A program made the position numbers and the translations under genes. A stretch of 15,167 bases of DNA from DATCRE01 sp035493595 (GTDB lineage Bacteria; Bacteroidota; Bacteroidia; Cytophagales; Cyclobacteriaceae), in NCBI GenBank assembly GCA_035493595.1, contig DATJHZ010000174.1:1-15167 (forward strand), written 5' to 3'. Shown here piece by piece: positions 14,141-15,167 of the stretch (the stretch's first letter is position 1; every line of letters begins with the position of its first letter). The notes below the pieces were generated by a model. It saw nothing but the letters and a program-made list of their open reading frames with translations, was not told the DNA's origin and did no database searches.

Positions 14141-14191
14141 CGCTCAAAAACAAAAAGCCGCAGTTGAGCGGCCTTTTATAGCTTTTGAGCG
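14141..14191. promoter_or_regulatory. Nested inverted repeats around terminator 2
   Basis: CGCTCAAAA (14141-14149) and TTTTGAGCG (14183-14191) are perfect 9-bp inverted copies framing the terminator at 14152-14177. The seven bases CGCTCAA can instead pair with TTGAGCG (14164-14170) inside the terminator loop and arm, so two structures compete. Confidence 0.55.
14152..14177 (-). terminator. Intrinsic terminator of FecR-like/TPR gene 2
   Basis: On the minus strand the hairpin is built from GCCGC and GCGGC around a six-base loop, flanked by A-rich and T-rich arms with one bulged base, and is followed by TTTTTGTTTTTG. It lies about 20 bases past the stop at 14197. The core (AAAAGCCGC, six bases, GCGGC) is the same as in terminator 1. 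Confidence 0.75.
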
Positions 14192-14196
14192 AATCC

Positions 14197-15090
14197 TTAT
14201 CGTTTCATTCCATGTCTCAGCAAAAACTCTTCATAATATTCCTTATACATATCAACATCGGGAGCAAGCTTGATAGCATCTTCATAAGCCTTAATGGCAT
14301 CGATGAACAGGTTGTTTTCTTCATAGAAACTTGCCAGTAATATTTTATTCATGGCTGTTTGTTCGCCAATATCACCGATGATTTCATTCAAAGAAGTTTT
14401 AACTCGTTCTTCATCAGCCGGTGTAAGTTTCTTGATCAGGTGTTGTTTAGAAACCTGCTTAGGATCAGCCTTAGACTTAACTTCAACAAGAATAGCATTT
14501 TCTTTAGCAAATTTTGGATCAGTTAGATCAACCTGAAAGCTGGTTTCAGGTGTTTCAAACTTAGCCAATTCATCGTCAAACATATTGCGCAACGTTACAA
14601 CATAAGGACCTGCTACTTTTGTACCTTCCCAATTGATGATGGCCGCATTATTGTAAATACCTGAGTGCTGATTTTCAGGAAGCATTAATTGAATAGCATA
14701 TGTTTCACCACGGTGCACAGCCCCTGTAGCACTAAGTCTGTTTTTCTTAGCCTCAGCAGAGTTGCTGCTTAGAATGAAGTCAGTGTATTTTGATAACACA
14801 CTGCTTCCTTTGGGAACTTCTTTTTCAAGGGCATCAACCTTATAACTGCCGGCTTTCTTTAACTCCATTGGTTTACCGCTGGAATGAACAAGGCCCACAT
14901 AAGCATTATCGGCTAGTTTTACTTCGTCACTGGATTTTAAGCTGGCACCGGCTTTCAACGGCACCCAGGCATCGCCCGATTTAACTTCATTTGTTCCCTT
15001 ATTTGCAAGTACTTTGAAGGCGTAATCCTGAGCTACAGCGTAGCCAGAAATTACAACTGCAAAAAGGAGGGTCAAAAGTTTGGTTTTCAT
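14197..15090 (-). CDS. Exported FecR-like/TPR protein, paralogue 2
   Basis: The 297-residue protein has a signal peptide ending AVA-Q at about residue 20, followed by a FecR-like beta region (NEVKSGDAWVPLKAGASLKS, then AYVGLVHSSGKPMELKKAGSY). The central domain (about 125-215) is the most divergent part relative to paralogue 1. A TPR-like hairpin follows: FYEENNLFIDAIKAYEDAIKLAP, then YKEYYEEFLLRH at the end, and both ends match paralogue 1 closely. Order and length are the same in both copies, so this is a tandem duplication rather than domain shuffling. No enzymatic motif is seen. Location should be periplasmic or surface, where a FecR-like fold might bind a partner and the TPR might give protein contacts (inference). 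It is upstream of paralogue 1 and separated from it by its own terminator. Confidence 0.87.
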   Translation of the reverse strand: MKTKLLTLLFAVVISGYAVAQDYAFKVLANKGTNEVKSGDAWVPLKAGASLKSSDEVKLADNAYVGLVHSSGKPMELKKAGSYKVDALEKEVPKGSSVLSKYTDFILSSNSAEAKKNRLSATGAVHRGETYAIQLMLPENQHSGIYNNAAIINWEGTKVAGPYVVTLRNMFDDELAKFETPETSFQVDLTDPKFAKENAILVEVKSKADPKQVSKQHLIKKLTPADEERVKTSLNEIIGDIGEQTAMNKILLASFYEENNLFIDAIKAYEDAIKLAPDVDMYKEYYEEFLLRHGMKR

Positions 15091-15106
15091 GTCTATAGAT
15101 TTATTG

Positions 15107-15114
15107 TAAAGTTA
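15107..15114 (-). promoter_or_regulatory. Weak -7 box candidate for paralogue 2
   Basis: On the minus strand TAACTTTA matches TAnnTTTG at all but the last base and sits 17-24 bases before the ATG at 15090. No TTG lies at the proper spacing upstream, so it is a weak candidate. Confidence 0.22.
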
Positions 15115-15167
15115 ACAATTTCAATACTTTATGTCTTTAATACACGTTTTTGTTTTCTGGTAAGCCA

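Overview
The window reads as chromosomal DNA from a Bacteroidetes bacterium, most likely of the Cytophagales group. The evidence is an AT-leaning composition, little Shine-Dalgarno signal, a textbook Bacteroidetes promoter (TTTG-N19-TAnnTTTG) in front of sucD, bacillithiol synthesis by BshA, a GH3/serine-hydrolase fusion of the type found in this phylum, and small lipoproteins with an LTSC-type lipobox. This is inference from gene content; no ribosomal marker is present. There is no prophage, insertion sequence with a transposase, CRISPR array or tRNA. Most of the window is housekeeping DNA with a few uncharacterised genes.

Layout. On the minus strand at the left edge lie the first codons of a probable rhomboid protease (1-32) and mutL (71-1891). 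Divergent from mutL, on the plus strand, are a large exported GH3/serine-hydrolase fusion (2141-5038) and bshA (5192-6337). A 41-residue minus-strand lipoprotein (6405-6530), too short for routine ORF calling, converges on bshA, and the two share a hairpin terminator. A plus-strand cluster follows: a VWA protein (6705-7802), its MoxR/ChlI-like AAA+ partner (7836-9350), twin REP-like hairpins, an AlbA_2 plus winged-helix protein (9471-10163), a PIN-PhoH protein (10384-11727) and an 83-residue orphan (11854-12105). This run ends at a strong terminator shared with convergent sucD (12169-13047, minus). To the right are two tandem, clearly duplicated exported proteins with a FecR-like front and a TPR-like end (13165-14076 and 14197-15090, minus), each followed by a related terminator hairpin.

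How the genes relate. MutL (mismatch repair), BshA (low-molecular-weight thiol), SucD (TCA cycle) and PIN-PhoH (probable RNA metabolism) are independent housekeeping functions. The VWA and AAA+ genes are 33 bases apart and form an obvious ATPase/adaptor pair with unknown client. The AlbA_2 gene follows on the same strand but is separated from them by a mobile-looking repeat, so its membership in the same operon is unsure.

Points that stand out: the GH3 half of the fusion has lost its catalytic Asp-His dyad and other active-site residues while the serine-hydrolase half is intact; MutL lacks key metal-site residues of the endonuclease domain; there is an overlooked small lipoprotein; twin hairpins with compensatory stem changes lie between the AAA+ and AlbA_2 genes; and the FecR-like/TPR genes were duplicated together with their terminators. 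None of these proves a new system. The best candidates for undescribed biology are the inactive-GH3 fusion and the VWA/AAA+ pair.
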